13,699 nucleotides of DNA from Treponema primitia ZAS-1. GTDB taxonomy: Bacteria > Spirochaetota > Spirochaetia > Treponematales > Breznakiellaceae. The stretch lies in the NCBI RefSeq assembly GCF_000297095.1, contig NZ_AEEA01000138.1, positions 1 to 13,699 of the forward strand, written 5' to 3'. The notes under the pieces are model-generated. The model was not told the DNA's origin, did no database searches, and was given only the letters and a program-made list of their open reading frames with translations. A program made the position numbers and the translations under genes. Shown piece after piece: positions 1-7,104 of the stretch; position 1 is the stretch's first letter, and every line of letters begins with the position of its first letter.

Positions 1-1
1 G

Positions 2-1249
2 TATGTGTACGGCGGGGCGTTCAATCTAACCTCCGGAAGCATCAGCTACAATACTGCTACGACTAACGGCGGCGGGGTGTATATGAACATCTCCAATCCC
101 TTAACCCTGAGCAACGGAAGCATCCACGACAATACTGCTACTAACGGCGGCGGGGTGTATAAAACCGGTAGCGGGACCTTCACCATGAATGGGGGTACAT
201 TATCCATCACCAACAATACCGCCACCGGCAGCGAGACCAATGGCGGCGGGGTGTATGTGGCCAACGGGAAGTTCGAACTAATCGCCGGAAGTATCGGCGG
301 CAATACTGCTACTAACGGCGGCGGGGTCTCTGTGGCCAGCGAAGGGACCTTCACCATGACTGGGGGAACCATTGGCTCGACGAGGAACACGGCGACTGAC
401 AAAGGCGGCGGGGTATACGCCCGCGGGCCCTTCACTATGAGCGCCGGAACCATCAGCTCCAATACTGCTAAAGACGGCGGTGGGGTATACGCCACCGCCG
501 CGGCCTTCACTATGAGCAACACGGCGAGCATCATCAACAATACTGCTACTAACGACGGCGGCGGGGTGTATACGAGTATCTTCACCCTAAACGCCGGAAC
601 TATCAGCAACAATACTGCTACTAACAACGGCGGCGGCGTGTTCAAAGCCTCTTACGATACTTTCACCATGAATGGTGGAACCATTGGCGGGTCGACACCG
701 AACAATAGCGAGGTGTCTAACGGCGCTAACACAGCGAAGAAGGGCGCCGGGGTGTATGTGGACGCAGGGGAGTTCAAACTAAACGCCGGAACCATCAGCT
801 ACAATACCGTCATCGGCAGTACCGCCTACGATGGCGGCGGCGGGGTGTATGTGAAGACCTATGCGACCCTCACTATGAGCGGGGGAACCATCAGCTACAA
901 TTCCGTCAGCGGCGATAACACCACTGGCGGCGGGGTGTGTGTGATCGCCAATGCGACCTTCATTATGAGCGACGGAGCCATCAGCAACAATCTCATGACC
1001 ACCGGCAGCTATGCCGGGGCCGTGGGCGCCGGGGTGTCCGTTAAAGACGGCGCTTTCTACATGTCGGGCGGAACCATTTCCGGCAACAATTTCAACGTCG
1101 CCGCGCAGAATTATGGTAAAAACTTGTTTAAGAGCACGAACGCTATAGCAAGGTACGGCACCGCAGATGCCGATAAAGGCCCGATCGAAAGCGAATCACA
1201 GGGGGCTAATTACATTGACGACCCGTTACCCAAAGCCGGGGCCTTGTGA
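2..1249 (+). CDS. Repeat-rich beta-helix surface protein, 3' part (5' end outside window)
   Basis: The frame is open at the left edge, so the gene begins upstream; the GTG at 5 lies inside a repeat and is not taken as a start. About 370 residues are imperfect repeats alternating a block like 'FTMSGGTIS' with one like 'NTATNGGGVY', roughly 25-40 residues each. Gly/Asn/Thr-rich repeats of this kind form right-handed parallel beta-helices in polymorphic outer-membrane, adhesin and pectate-lyase-like proteins. The last 45 or so residues leave the repeat pattern and are more charged, ending at TGA 1247-1249. No autotransporter barrel, LPXTG or membrane anchor is visible at the C-terminus, so the attachment mode is unknown. 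A secreted or surface location is inferred from the fold type. Adhesion is possible but not shown. Certain as a coding repeat protein; function uncertain. Confidence 0.85.
   Translation, partial: YVYGGAFNLTSGSISYNTATTNGGGVYMNISNPLTLSNGSIHDNTATNGGGVYKTGSGTFTMNGGTLSITNNTATGSETNGGGVYVANGKFELIAGSIGGNTATNGGGVSVASEGTFTMTGGTIGSTRNTATDKGGGVYARGPFTMSAGTISSNTAKDGGGVYATAAAFTMSNTASIINNTATNDGGGVYTSIFTLNAGTISNNTATNNGGGVFKASYDTFTMNGGTIGGSTPNNSEVSNGANTAKKGAGVYVDAGEFKLNAGTISYNTVIGSTAYDGGGGVYVKTYATLTMSGGTISYNSVSGDNTTGGGVCVIANATFIMSDGAISNNLMTTGSYAGAVGAGVSVKDGAFYMSGGTISGNNFNVAAQNYGKNLFKSTNAIARYGTADADKGPIESESQGANYIDDPLPKAGAL
49..640 (+). repeat. Near-identical intragenic DNA repeats in the surface protein gene
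   Basis: The block starting caatactgct, followed by glycine codons (ggcggcggggt), recurs at about 49, 130, 301, 460, 538 and 610 with only small changes. Identity at DNA level, not just protein level, points to recent duplication or homogenisation and would favour slippage or recombination that changes repeat number. Confidence 0.8.
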
Positions 1250-1280
1250 GACCCTTCGGAACGGGCGCGCCGTAGGCCGC

Positions 1281-1300
1281 CAGGCGCCGGAAATGCCTAG
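1281..1300 (+). repeat. Dispersed GGCGCC repeat, copy 1
   Basis: The 20-mer caggcgccggaaatgcctag is identical to 2329-2348, 1,048 bp away. Here it runs into a perfect 12-bp palindrome (1293-1304). Confidence 0.7.
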
Positions 1301-1370
1301 GCATCGACGTTTGAACCTGCGAAAAACCCCCTGCGTATGCGGGGGGGGTATATAATGCTGGGAAGAAAAA

Positions 1371-1386
1371 GGCGCCTGGCGCCGGA
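1371..1386 (+). repeat. Dispersed GGCGCC repeat, copy 2
   Basis: The sequence ggcgcctggcgccgga is preceded by an A-run (1366-1370). It matches 2323-2338 except for the central base (T here, A there), which also makes the 13-bp cores of the two copies reverse complements of each other. Confidence 0.65.
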
Positions 1387-1547
1387 GCGGAGGGGGTTGC
1401 TGCGGTATTAGTAATGGTATTTGCAGGAAGCGATGGTAACTTGGCCGGCGCTTACCTTAGAGGAACGGAGACCAGGGGGGCGCCCTTTTCGATGTCCGCC
1501 AGTGCGGCGAGCAACTGCGCGCGGTTTGCAGGGGAGCGGAGCAGGTA

Positions 1548-1690
1548 TGAAGAATTGCATCACAAAGGACACCAAGGGGGGAGCGCGGCAGGAAGGAACA
1601 TATATAATGACCCTTCTTTCCCTCTTCCAACTTTCTTCACCTTGGTGTTCCTTTGTGTCCTTCGTGGTGAAATTCTTTTTCAAGGGAGCA
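1548..1690. repeat. Interspersed inverted repeat ('TTKDTKEH' type)
   Basis: The left arm (about 1550-1578, with cacaaaggacaccaagg) is an imperfect inverted copy of the right arm (about 1637-1682, with ccttggtgttcctttgtg and ccttcgtggtgaaattc). The arms could pair into a long stem around an A/T-rich centre (tatataatga at 1600-1609). Translation gives 'TTKDTKEHQG' on one strand and 'ITKDTKG' on the other, a signature of non-coding interspersed repeats that often create spurious ORFs in bacterial genomes. No transposase is attached, so this is a passive or MITE-like element at most. Confidence 0.65.
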
Positions 1691-1812
1691 GCGGGGAGTG
1701 GACCAGCGGTAACGGACTTCGACCTGCTGAACCAGTCGGTGCTGCAGGCGGGGGTGGTGCCGTGAGCGGGGGGACGGGGAAAAACCCCGCAAAGTCCGGG
1801 GTGCGGTTTAGC

Positions 1813-1841
1813 TTCACTTTTTGCTCCTGGTATGCTATAGT
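1813..1841 (+). promoter_or_regulatory. Sigma70-type promoter for the toxin-like operon
   Basis: TTCACT (1813-1818) and TATAGT (1836-1841) are separated by 17 bp, with an extended -10 TG at 1833-1834. Predicted transcription start is near 1848, about 35 nt before the ATG at 1882. Confidence 0.5.
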
Positions 1842-1844
1842 TAA

Positions 1845-1866
1845 GGAACCAAAGGTTCCCGGAACC
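1845..1866. promoter_or_regulatory. Operator-like palindrome over the predicted start site
   Basis: GGAACC-aaa-GGTTCC (1845-1859) is a perfect inverted repeat directly after the -10 box, followed by a third half-site GGAACC (1861-1866). Its position over the predicted transcription start suits autorepression by a TA complex. The binding protein is not identified. Confidence 0.45.
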
Positions 1867-1881
1867 GGAGATAGGGGCTTG

Positions 1882-2123
1882 ATGAAAATTGCAATTATAA
1901 ACAGCGCCTACAAGCATGGCGTTTCGGAGTATTCGATACGATCCTGCCTGTTGAACCTGAAATCCGACATTGCGCTTGACGAAGAACCGGAAAAACGGCT
2001 TTTCGTTGGGTTTGACGAAAGCGGAAACCCGCTGGAACTCGTCGGCGTAATAGAGGTGATACGCTGAGGATCATCCATGCAATGAAATTGAGAAAGCAAT
2101 TTTACGAATTGCTGAAGGGGTAG
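1882..2123 (+). pseudogene. Small toxin-like protein broken by a 1-nt frameshift
   Basis: ATG 1882 opens a 61-codon frame ending at TGA 2065-2067. From residue 58 on, the -1 frame gives a much more protein-like continuation (reading DTLRIIHAMKLRKQFYELL) that ends at TAG 2121-2123, three bases before the next gene. Joining the frames gives about 80 residues. The composite, with 'SAYKHGVSE', 'RLFVGFDESGNPLELVGVIE' and a C-terminal 'IIHAM.LRKQ', resembles the short BrnT-like/DUF4258-like toxins of many TA loci; the family is recalled by pattern, not searched. One base is missing near 2055-2057 relative to an intact gene. No slippery heptamer is visible, so mutation or sequencing error is likelier than programmed frameshifting. 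An AGGGG stretch (1873-1877) may serve as RBS. Confidence 0.7.
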
Positions 2124-2126
2124 GAT

Positions 2127-2312
2127 ATGGACGAAAAGACAGATGTACCGGAGTACGATGTAGACGCTATTGTTGACCGGGTTGCCGGTGCGGTTGCCGC
2201 AGGGAACTATCACCATGCTTCCCCCGATGAGGTGCTGCTTATCCGCCTGACCGCGTTGGAAGATATTGTGAAAATGTACAAAGACATCGTTACCCAGCAT
2301 ATTGTGGCATGA
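2127..2312 (+). CDS. Small acidic protein, possible antitoxin partner
   Basis: This 61-residue acidic protein starts at ATG 2127 with the RBS AAGGGG (2115-2120) lying inside the last codons of the upstream toxin-like frame. Only three bases separate that frame's stop from this start, which implies translational coupling. The sequence looks like two helices (about 10-28 and 33-58) without a recognisable ribbon-helix-helix or HTH, so the antitoxin role rests on position and size only. The stop TGA overlaps an ATG (ATGA at 2309-2312) of a further small ORF. I do not recognise the family. It could also be a prophage-derived or lone hypothetical protein. Confidence 0.65.
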   Translation: MDEKTDVPEYDVDAIVDRVAGAVAAGNYHHASPDEVLLIRLTALEDIVKMYKDIVTQHIVA

Positions 2313-2449
2313 GCGGGGAAAAAGGCGCCAGGCGCCGGAAATGCCTAGTGTCCTGGACCTGTGCGGCGTCCCCACCCCGGACACCCACCCGGACCACATC
2401 CCCGTGGGGAGATATTTACGAAGAAGATGGGGTTTGGCTGGAAGAATAA
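2309..2449 (+). CDS. Possible 46-residue ORF in 4-nt overlap
   Basis: The ATG at 2309 overlaps the preceding stop as ATGA and the frame runs 46 codons to TAA 2447-2449. The first third is read through the GGCGCC repeat at 2323-2348 and the middle is Pro/Thr/Arg-rich. Only the end (SPWGDIYEEDGVWLEE) looks like ordinary protein. It may be a gene fragment into which the repeat was inserted, or a chance frame. No separate RBS is visible. Confidence 0.3.
   Translation: MSGEKGARRRKCLVSWTCAASPPRTPTRTTSPWGDIYEEDGVWLEE
2323..2348 (+). repeat. Dispersed GGCGCC repeat, copy 3
   Basis: It carries ggcgccaggcgccgga (2323-2338) after an A-run, as in copy 2, continuing into the 20-mer shared with copy 1 (2329-2348). 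It therefore joins features of both other copies and is the fullest copy of the element. Confidence 0.7.
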
Positions 2450-2494
2450 GCGGGAACAAGAGTATTAAAGCACGTTAAAAAGGTGAAAACAGGC

Positions 2495-4417
2495 ATGATA
2501 TCCCGGCAGTATAAAGCCCTCTTTTTCCTCCTGTTCCTGGCCTTTGGCCGGTTCGCCCGGCTTTCGGCCCTGGACTTTACCCTGCGGCCCCGGCCCTTCC
2601 TGCTTATCCCCCAAGGCGAAGTAGCCGAGCTCTATGCCATGGGCTACGGGGGGGACCTGCTCTTTGACCTGGATGTTTCCAGCATCCTTACCAATCCCTG
2701 GGGGCTCGGGTATTCCCTGGGCCTGGAAGGGGGGTATGCCTATGCGAATCTTGCCGAGGGGGCGGAGGGGGATATCCAGCTCTATTCCGCCGGAGCGGGG
2801 GCGCGGTTTTTCGGCTATCCCCTTTCCCGGCTGGCCCTTTCCCTGGACGGGGCTCTGGGGCTTTCCCAGGCTATTCAGCATTATGGGCACCAGGATGACG
2901 GCAGCGCCGCTTCCTGGTATTGGCGGGCCGGGGCGGAGGCGGGATTCCGCTTTGCCCCGTTTTTTACCCTTTCCCTGAATGGCGGCTACCGGTATTACCA
3001 TAACGAGCACCGGGATGGCGCCCTGTACCATGGGCTCTCCGCCGGGCTTACGTTCCAGTTTACCCTTTCCACCAAAAGCGCTGCGGGTCTGCGTCTGGAC
3101 CTGATCCAGGAGGAACCGGTATACCCCCTGTTTTTGTCCCTCTACCAGCGGAATGGCGCGGGAACCCTCAGGATTAGTAACCACGAAAATGCAGAGATAC
3201 GGAATGTGCGGGTGAGTTTCCGGGCGGGGCAGTACACGTCCTCGGAGATCAACTGCGGGAATATCGGCTTTATCGGCCGCTTTCGCAGTGTGGAACTGCC
3301 CCTGTATGCGGACTTTGCCCCGGCGTTGCTGAACTTTACTGAGGACGGCCGTATCCTGGGGGAAGTGGTGATCCGCTATACCTTCCTGGGGGCGGAACGG
3401 ACAGCGGTTATCAGTAGTACGGTGCGGGTGGTAAACCGCAATGCCTACCGCTGGGGGGATAACGCAAGCCTGGCGGCCTTTGTATCCCCCACCGCGCCGG
3501 CGCCCCTGGAGTACGCCAAGTATGTGGTAGGCCTGGCCCGGAGCAAGCGGCGCACCGGCTTAAACCAGAATATGCAGTTTTCCCTCTGGCTCTACGAGGG
3601 CCTTCTGACCGCCGGGCTCAGGCAGAGCGCCGGCTCTAACAGGGTTACTGACATTGACAGCATCCAGTTCCCCTCGGAGACCCTGGCTTTCCGTTCCGGG
3701 AACGCCGTGGATATTGGCCTGCTCTATGCGAATACCCTGGAATCCTCGGGCATTCCCGCCGCGATCATAGCCCTGGAGGATGATTTTATGGTCCTCTATT
3801 CCTTAGGTATAAGCCAGGCTGCTGCGGGCGCCCTTTTTACCAATATAGAAAATCTTTTGGTTATCAATGATGAAGTGTGGATGCCCCTTTCCATGGTGAA
3901 TTTCAATAACGGCTTTATGAACAGTTGGGAAGGGGGAAGTAAACGGTTGAACCGGGCCTTTGAAGCGGGGGAGACCCTTGATTTTATCCGGTTTGCCGAT
4001 GCCTGGGCGGCCTATCCTCCGGTGGTTCCCGCTGTAGAAGCCCAGAGCGCCCGGCCGGAGGAATCCGCCTTAAACCGCCGGGCGGACACCGCCCTTGCCA
4101 TATATATTGCCACTGAGTTTGAGCCTAAGATAGCGGCCCTGGAGGCTCAGCTCCGCACAAACCCTGGGGCCGCTTCATTTAATCAGTTGGGCTTATTATT
4201 ACTGCGCGCCAGCCGTCCGGAAGACGCGAAGCCGGTTTTTGAACAAGCCGCTTCTTACGGCTCTGCGGCGGGGATGGTCAACCGGGGAAACCTTTCCCTG
4301 CTTGATAAGGATTTTGCCGGGGCGGAAGCCTGGTTCAGGCGGGCCCTTGGGCTGAACCCGGAAAACGCCGCAGCGAAAAACGGCCTGGCCCGGACGACCC
4401 TGCAGCGGGGAGAGTAG
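2495..4417 (+). CDS. Exported barrel/Ig-like/TPR protein with degenerate transglutaminase domain
   Basis: ATG 2495 (640 residues) is preferred over GTG 2483 because AAGGTG at 2480-2485 sits about 9 nt upstream of the ATG and nothing precedes the GTG. Domains in order: signal peptide (1-27, hydrophobic 'ALFFLLFLAF'); a Gly/Tyr/Phe-rich stretch of alternating strands (about 28-190), like a small outer-membrane barrel; a beta-sandwich-like domain (about 205-310); an alpha/beta domain collinear with the transglutaminase-like domain of the next gene (about 325-500); and C-terminal TPR-like helices (about 555-638). At the positions matching Cys423, His449 and Glu485 of the neighbour this protein has Ala404, Asp430 and Ser466, so a hydrolase or transferase role is unlikely. 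TAG is separated from the next ATG by one base. A periplasmic or outer-membrane scaffold role is inferred. Confidence 0.85.
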   Translation: MISRQYKALFFLLFLAFGRFARLSALDFTLRPRPFLLIPQGEVAELYAMGYGGDLLFDLDVSSILTNPWGLGYSLGLEGGYAYANLAEGAEGDIQLYSAGAGARFFGYPLSRLALSLDGALGLSQAIQHYGHQDDGSAASWYWRAGAEAGFRFAPFFTLSLNGGYRYYHNEHRDGALYHGLSAGLTFQFTLSTKSAAGLRLDLIQEEPVYPLFLSLYQRNGAGTLRISNHENAEIRNVRVSFRAGQYTSSEINCGNIGFIGRFRSVELPLYADFAPALLNFTEDGRILGEVVIRYTFLGAERTAVISSTVRVVNRNAYRWGDNASLAAFVSPTAPAPLEYAKYVVGLARSKRRTGLNQNMQFSLWLYEGLLTAGLRQSAGSNRVTDIDSIQFPSETLAFRSGNAVDIGLLYANTLESSGIPAAIIALEDDFMVLYSLGISQAAAGALFTNIENLLVINDEVWMPLSMVNFNNGFMNSWEGGSKRLNRAFEAGETLDFIRFADAWAAYPPVVPAVEAQSARPEESALNRRADTALAIYIATEFEPKIAALEAQLRTNPGAASFNQLGLLLLRASRPEDAKPVFEQAASYGSAAGMVNRGNLSLLDKDFAGAEAWFRRALGLNPENAAAKNGLARTTLQRGE

Positions 4418-4418
4418 G

Positions 4419-6827
4419 ATGGCGCTACTTGCAACGCCGACTTTAGTCGGCAAGTTTCCCGCGCACAAATACCGCCGGATTTTCCCCGTACTTATCGCCT
4501 TTTCGCTGTTTATCGCTGCCGCTGCCTATGGCGAAAACAGCATTGCCCTGCGGCTTTCTCCCGGGGCGGCTATTCCCCTGGGGGAGAGCATCTTTGTGCC
4601 CGGTTTCGGGGCGGCAGGCATGGCGGAGTGGGGGTTCAGCCTGAAGCCCCAAAGCCGGTTTTTTACGGGGCTGCGGCTGGGGGGAGGGTTCTTCCAGATT
4701 GCCGTGGAAACCGGGTCCCCCATTGATTTTTTTCAGGGGAAGCTGGGGGGTTTTTTCCAGTGGCGCGCCCTGGACCGGCTCTCCCTCTGGGCGGAAGGAA
4801 ACGGAGGGATCTTTCATTACCGCTACGCCTGGGATGATACCGCCGACACCCGGCTGCGCCTGGGGGGAAGCCTGGGCGCGGATTTTCACCTTACCCCGAC
4901 TATAGCCCTCTATGCCGCCGCAGATTACACCTGGCACAGTATTACTCCTGATAGTTCCCTGGCTACCCTGGGCCTTAACCTGGGAGTACGCCTGGACCTG
5001 TTAGAATTGCTGCGCAAAGAGACAAGGATTGCCGGGGAAAAGAAAACCCAGGAGCCGGTATTTCCCGTTTCCTACGCCTGGTACGAAAATAACCCCCTGG
5101 CTTCCGTGCGGGTCACCAACCAGGAACCTACCGCTATAAACAATGTGCAGCTTTCTTTTTACCTGGAGCGGTACATGGGGCAGCCCACCCTGTTCTATAC
5201 CATACCCCGTCTCAAGCGGGGGGAATCCGTGGAGGTCCCGGTAACCGCCCTGTTTAATGAAGCCATGATGGACCTGACGGAGAACATTACTGCCAATGCG
5301 TCCCTGCGTATTGACTATCAGACACTGAGCCAGGTTAAGCAGGCGGAACTGCCCCTGCAAATGCCCATCTACCACCGGAACGCCATGAGCTGGGACGATG
5401 ACCGCCGGGCCGCATCTTTTGTGTCATCCCGGGACCCCGCAGCAAAACTCTTTGCCCGGTATGTGCAGTCCATCACCGATACCCGGCTCAGGCCCTTTAC
5501 GGGCTCCTCTGACCGTATCCCCCGGAATATCCAATACGCCCTGGGCCTCTTTGAGGCCCTCAAGATCTACGGTATCAATTATGTCATCGACCCCTCAAGC
5601 TCCTATATTGAACTGTCGGAAAACGCAAGCAGCCTGGACACCCTGAACTATCCCTACCAGACCCTGTATTACCGGGGCGGGGACTGCGACGATCTGTCCA
5701 TACTGTTCTGCTCAATGCTGGAAGTATTGGACATAGACACGGCGTTTATCACCATACCGGGGCACATCTACATGGCCTTTGATTCAGGGCTCACCGAAGA
5801 AGAAGGACGGGAACAATTTTTTCTCCCCGATGATTTGATTTACCAGGGGGGGAAAGCCTGGGTTCCCCTGGAAATAACCCAGACCGCCGCGCCCTTTTAT
5901 CAGGCCTGGCGGGTTGGGGCACAGGAATGGCAGAATGCCGGATCGGATCGCAGCCTTTTCCCCATGCAGGAATCCTGGGCCCGCTATAAGCCGGTAAGCG
6001 TGAGCGATGCAGCGGACAAGATGCCCGAGCTGCCCGATGAAAACAGCCTTATTAACGCCATTGAGGAATCCCTGAACATCTATGTCGGGTTTCTCATACG
6101 CCCCCGGACCCGGGAACTGGAAGAACGGATTACCGCCGCTCCTTCGAGAACCATGGTTCCCCGGAACGAACTGGGCAGTTTATACGGCAAGACCGGGATG
6201 CTCCTCAATGCGGAAACCGAACTTCGCCGCATACCCTCAAACGCCACGGGGGCGCTCAACCTGGGGAACATAGCTTTTGTGCGCGGCCAATATGATGACG
6301 CCGAAAGCCTGTACCGGGAAAGCCTGGAGCGGGAACCGGAAAACATCCTGGCCCGGCTCGGTCTGGCCCGGACTTGTTATGAGCAGGGGGACTATGCCGG
6401 GGCGGAACGGGAGTACCGATATGTACAGGAAGCCAACCCGGAACTGGCGCAACAGTATCCCTACCTGGGAACCTGGCGGGAAATCCTGGGACAGCCCCTG
6501 AGCTACTCGGACCGCCTGGTAACAACCCTGTGGATGGATGCCCAATGGCAGATGGAAACGGAGTGGCTTACGGAAACGGAGCAGACTGCGGCGGAGCAGG
6601 AAGAAGAATCCCCCGCGCTGGCCGCCTTCTACCGGGTTGTCCGCGGCGACAGCCTGGTCAAAATCGCCCAACGGGATTACATCTACGGCAATTGGGCAAA
6701 GTGGAAACATATCTATGAAGCCAACAAGAACGCGTTCCCCCGCCGGGGCGATCCGGGTTTCATACTGCCCGGCATGATCCTGCGTATCCCGTCAATCAAC
6801 GGCGAGAAGCGCAGCGGGACACGGTAG
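4419..6827 (+). CDS. Exported transglutaminase-like/TPR/LysM envelope protein
   Basis: 802 residues from ATG 4419, one base after the upstream stop, with a GGGGAG RBS around 4407-4412. An 18-residue hydrophilic lead precedes a signal peptide (about 19-38, ending AAAAYG). Then come a barrel-like region (about 40-195), a beta-sandwich-like domain (about 210-320), a transglutaminase-like domain (about 330-520) with GGDCDD (Cys423), PGHIYMAF (His449) and WVPLE (Glu485), TPR repeats (about 585-690) and a C-terminal LysM (about 740-793, starting VVRGDSLVKIA). LysM domains bind peptidoglycan, and transglutaminase-like folds act as cysteine proteases, amidases or cross-linkers. A role in envelope or peptidoglycan remodelling is inferred; the substrate is unknown. 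It is a paralogue of the preceding gene and clearly co-transcribed with it. Confidence 0.88.
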   Translation: MALLATPTLVGKFPAHKYRRIFPVLIAFSLFIAAAAYGENSIALRLSPGAAIPLGESIFVPGFGAAGMAEWGFSLKPQSRFFTGLRLGGGFFQIAVETGSPIDFFQGKLGGFFQWRALDRLSLWAEGNGGIFHYRYAWDDTADTRLRLGGSLGADFHLTPTIALYAAADYTWHSITPDSSLATLGLNLGVRLDLLELLRKETRIAGEKKTQEPVFPVSYAWYENNPLASVRVTNQEPTAINNVQLSFYLERYMGQPTLFYTIPRLKRGESVEVPVTALFNEAMMDLTENITANASLRIDYQTLSQVKQAELPLQMPIYHRNAMSWDDDRRAASFVSSRDPAAKLFARYVQSITDTRLRPFTGSSDRIPRNIQYALGLFEALKIYGINYVIDPSSSYIELSENASSLDTLNYPYQTLYYRGGDCDDLSILFCSMLEVLDIDTAFITIPGHIYMAFDSGLTEEEGREQFFLPDDLIYQGGKAWVPLEITQTAAPFYQAWRVGAQEWQNAGSDRSLFPMQESWARYKPVSVSDAADKMPELPDENSLINAIEESLNIYVGFLIRPRTRELEERITAAPSRTMVPRNELGSLYGKTGMLLNAETELRRIPSNATGALNLGNIAFVRGQYDDAESLYRESLEREPENILARLGLARTCYEQGDYAGAEREYRYVQEANPELAQQYPYLGTWREILGQPLSYSDRLVTTLWMDAQWQMETEWLTETEQTAAEQEEESPALAAFYRVVRGDSLVKIAQRDYIYGNWAKWKHIYEANKNAFPRRGDPGFILPGMILRIPSINGEKRSGTR
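4427..4455 (+). promoter_or_regulatory. Hairpin just inside the start of the LysM/transglutaminase gene
   Basis: GCCGACT-tt-AGTCGGC (4436-4451) is a perfect 7-bp stem, with possible outer pairing of ACTTG (4427-4431) and CAAGT (4451-4455). It begins 8 nt after the start codon and encodes the odd hydrophilic lead before the signal peptide. It could slow initiation on the second cistron or be a small palindromic insertion. Confidence 0.35.
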
Positions 6828-7104
6828 CGGCACATAGCGTGTTTTAATCGTGAATGAACACCAGTTTTCCGGTGGTTCAATTAAATCCTGACAACGTAAA
6901 ACTAAAAACTAAGGCGCCGATTGGAATCGAACCAACGCATAAAGGTTTTGCAGTCCGGGTTTTTTCAAATCAGGAGCTGTCAGGACCGTTCATTCACTCC
7001 TTAAAAGATACAATTTATATGGAGGAAAATCAACTCTGACAGGCCCTGAATCTTCCTGGATTGTCCTGACATTTCGCATTTTGCTCATAGTCCTTGCTCA
7101 TAGT
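6828..7104. other. Gene-free interval at left edge of island
   Basis: It holds the left tRNA-Cys fragment (6906-6953). To its right are an inverted repeat GTCAGGAC/GTCCTGAC (6979-6986 and 7063-7070) and a tandem 11-mer ttgctcatagt (7081-7091 and 7094-7104) ending at the abiEii stop codon. A 61-codon frame at 6854-7039 reads straight through the tRNA fragment and is not accepted as a gene. No strong terminator is visible for either converging operon. Confidence 0.55.
6906..6953 (-). repeat. Left att-like repeat: 3' half of tRNA-Cys(GCA)
   Basis: Read on the minus strand it gives anticodon loop CTGCAAA (anticodon GCA), the 3' side of the anticodon stem ACCTT, a short variable loop, T-arm GTTGG-TTCGATT-CCAAT, acceptor 3' strand CGGCGCC and discriminator T, which is the identity base of tRNA-Cys. 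The 5' half (acceptor 5' strand, D-arm) is missing, so this is a fragment, not a tRNA gene. It is identical over 48 bp to 12197-12244, and homology stops at the anticodon loop as expected for a phage or island attachment core. Confidence 0.75.

Larger units (their letters stand above)
1250..1881. other. Gene-free interval with short repeats
   Basis: No convincing gene lies between the surface-protein stop and the toxin-like gene. Open frames exist on both strands but their translations are Pro/Gly/Arg-rich or run through the inverted repeat at about 1548-1690. The interval holds the perfect palindrome atgcctaggcat (1293-1304), two GGCGCC repeat elements, the 'KDTK'-type inverted repeat, a small GC hairpin (1775-1789, cgggg/ccccg, no T-run) and, at the right end, the promoter and operator-like palindrome of the next operon. 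Confidence 0.6.

Noticed and set aside
46..645. 199-codon minus-strand frame opposite the surface protein
   Set aside because: It is the antisense of the glycine-rich repeats (Pro/Leu/Val monotony) with no start context of its own.
1351..1356. Perfect TATAAT box
   Set aside because: No -35 at a usual distance (TTGAAC at 1311 is 34 bp away), and no gene or RBS follows.
1408..1917. Overlapping long frames on both strands in 1408-1917, one ending in a DFDLLNQSVLQAG-like stretch
   Set aside because: They run through the inverted repeat and have biased composition. A short protein-like tail before 1765 could be a remnant but is too short to name.
6819..6845. Terminator after the LysM protein gene (ACACG/CGTGT then TTTT)
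   Set aside because: A 5-bp stem with a 14-nt loop and only a short T-run is too weak to call.
6906..6990. Complete tRNA-Cys gene
   Set aside because: Only the segment from the anticodon loop to the 3' end is present; no D-arm or 5' acceptor strand follows on the minus strand. The same holds at 12197-12244.
6854..7039. 61-codon plus-strand frame
   Set aside because: Its middle is a translation of the tRNA-Cys fragment, and it lacks an RBS.
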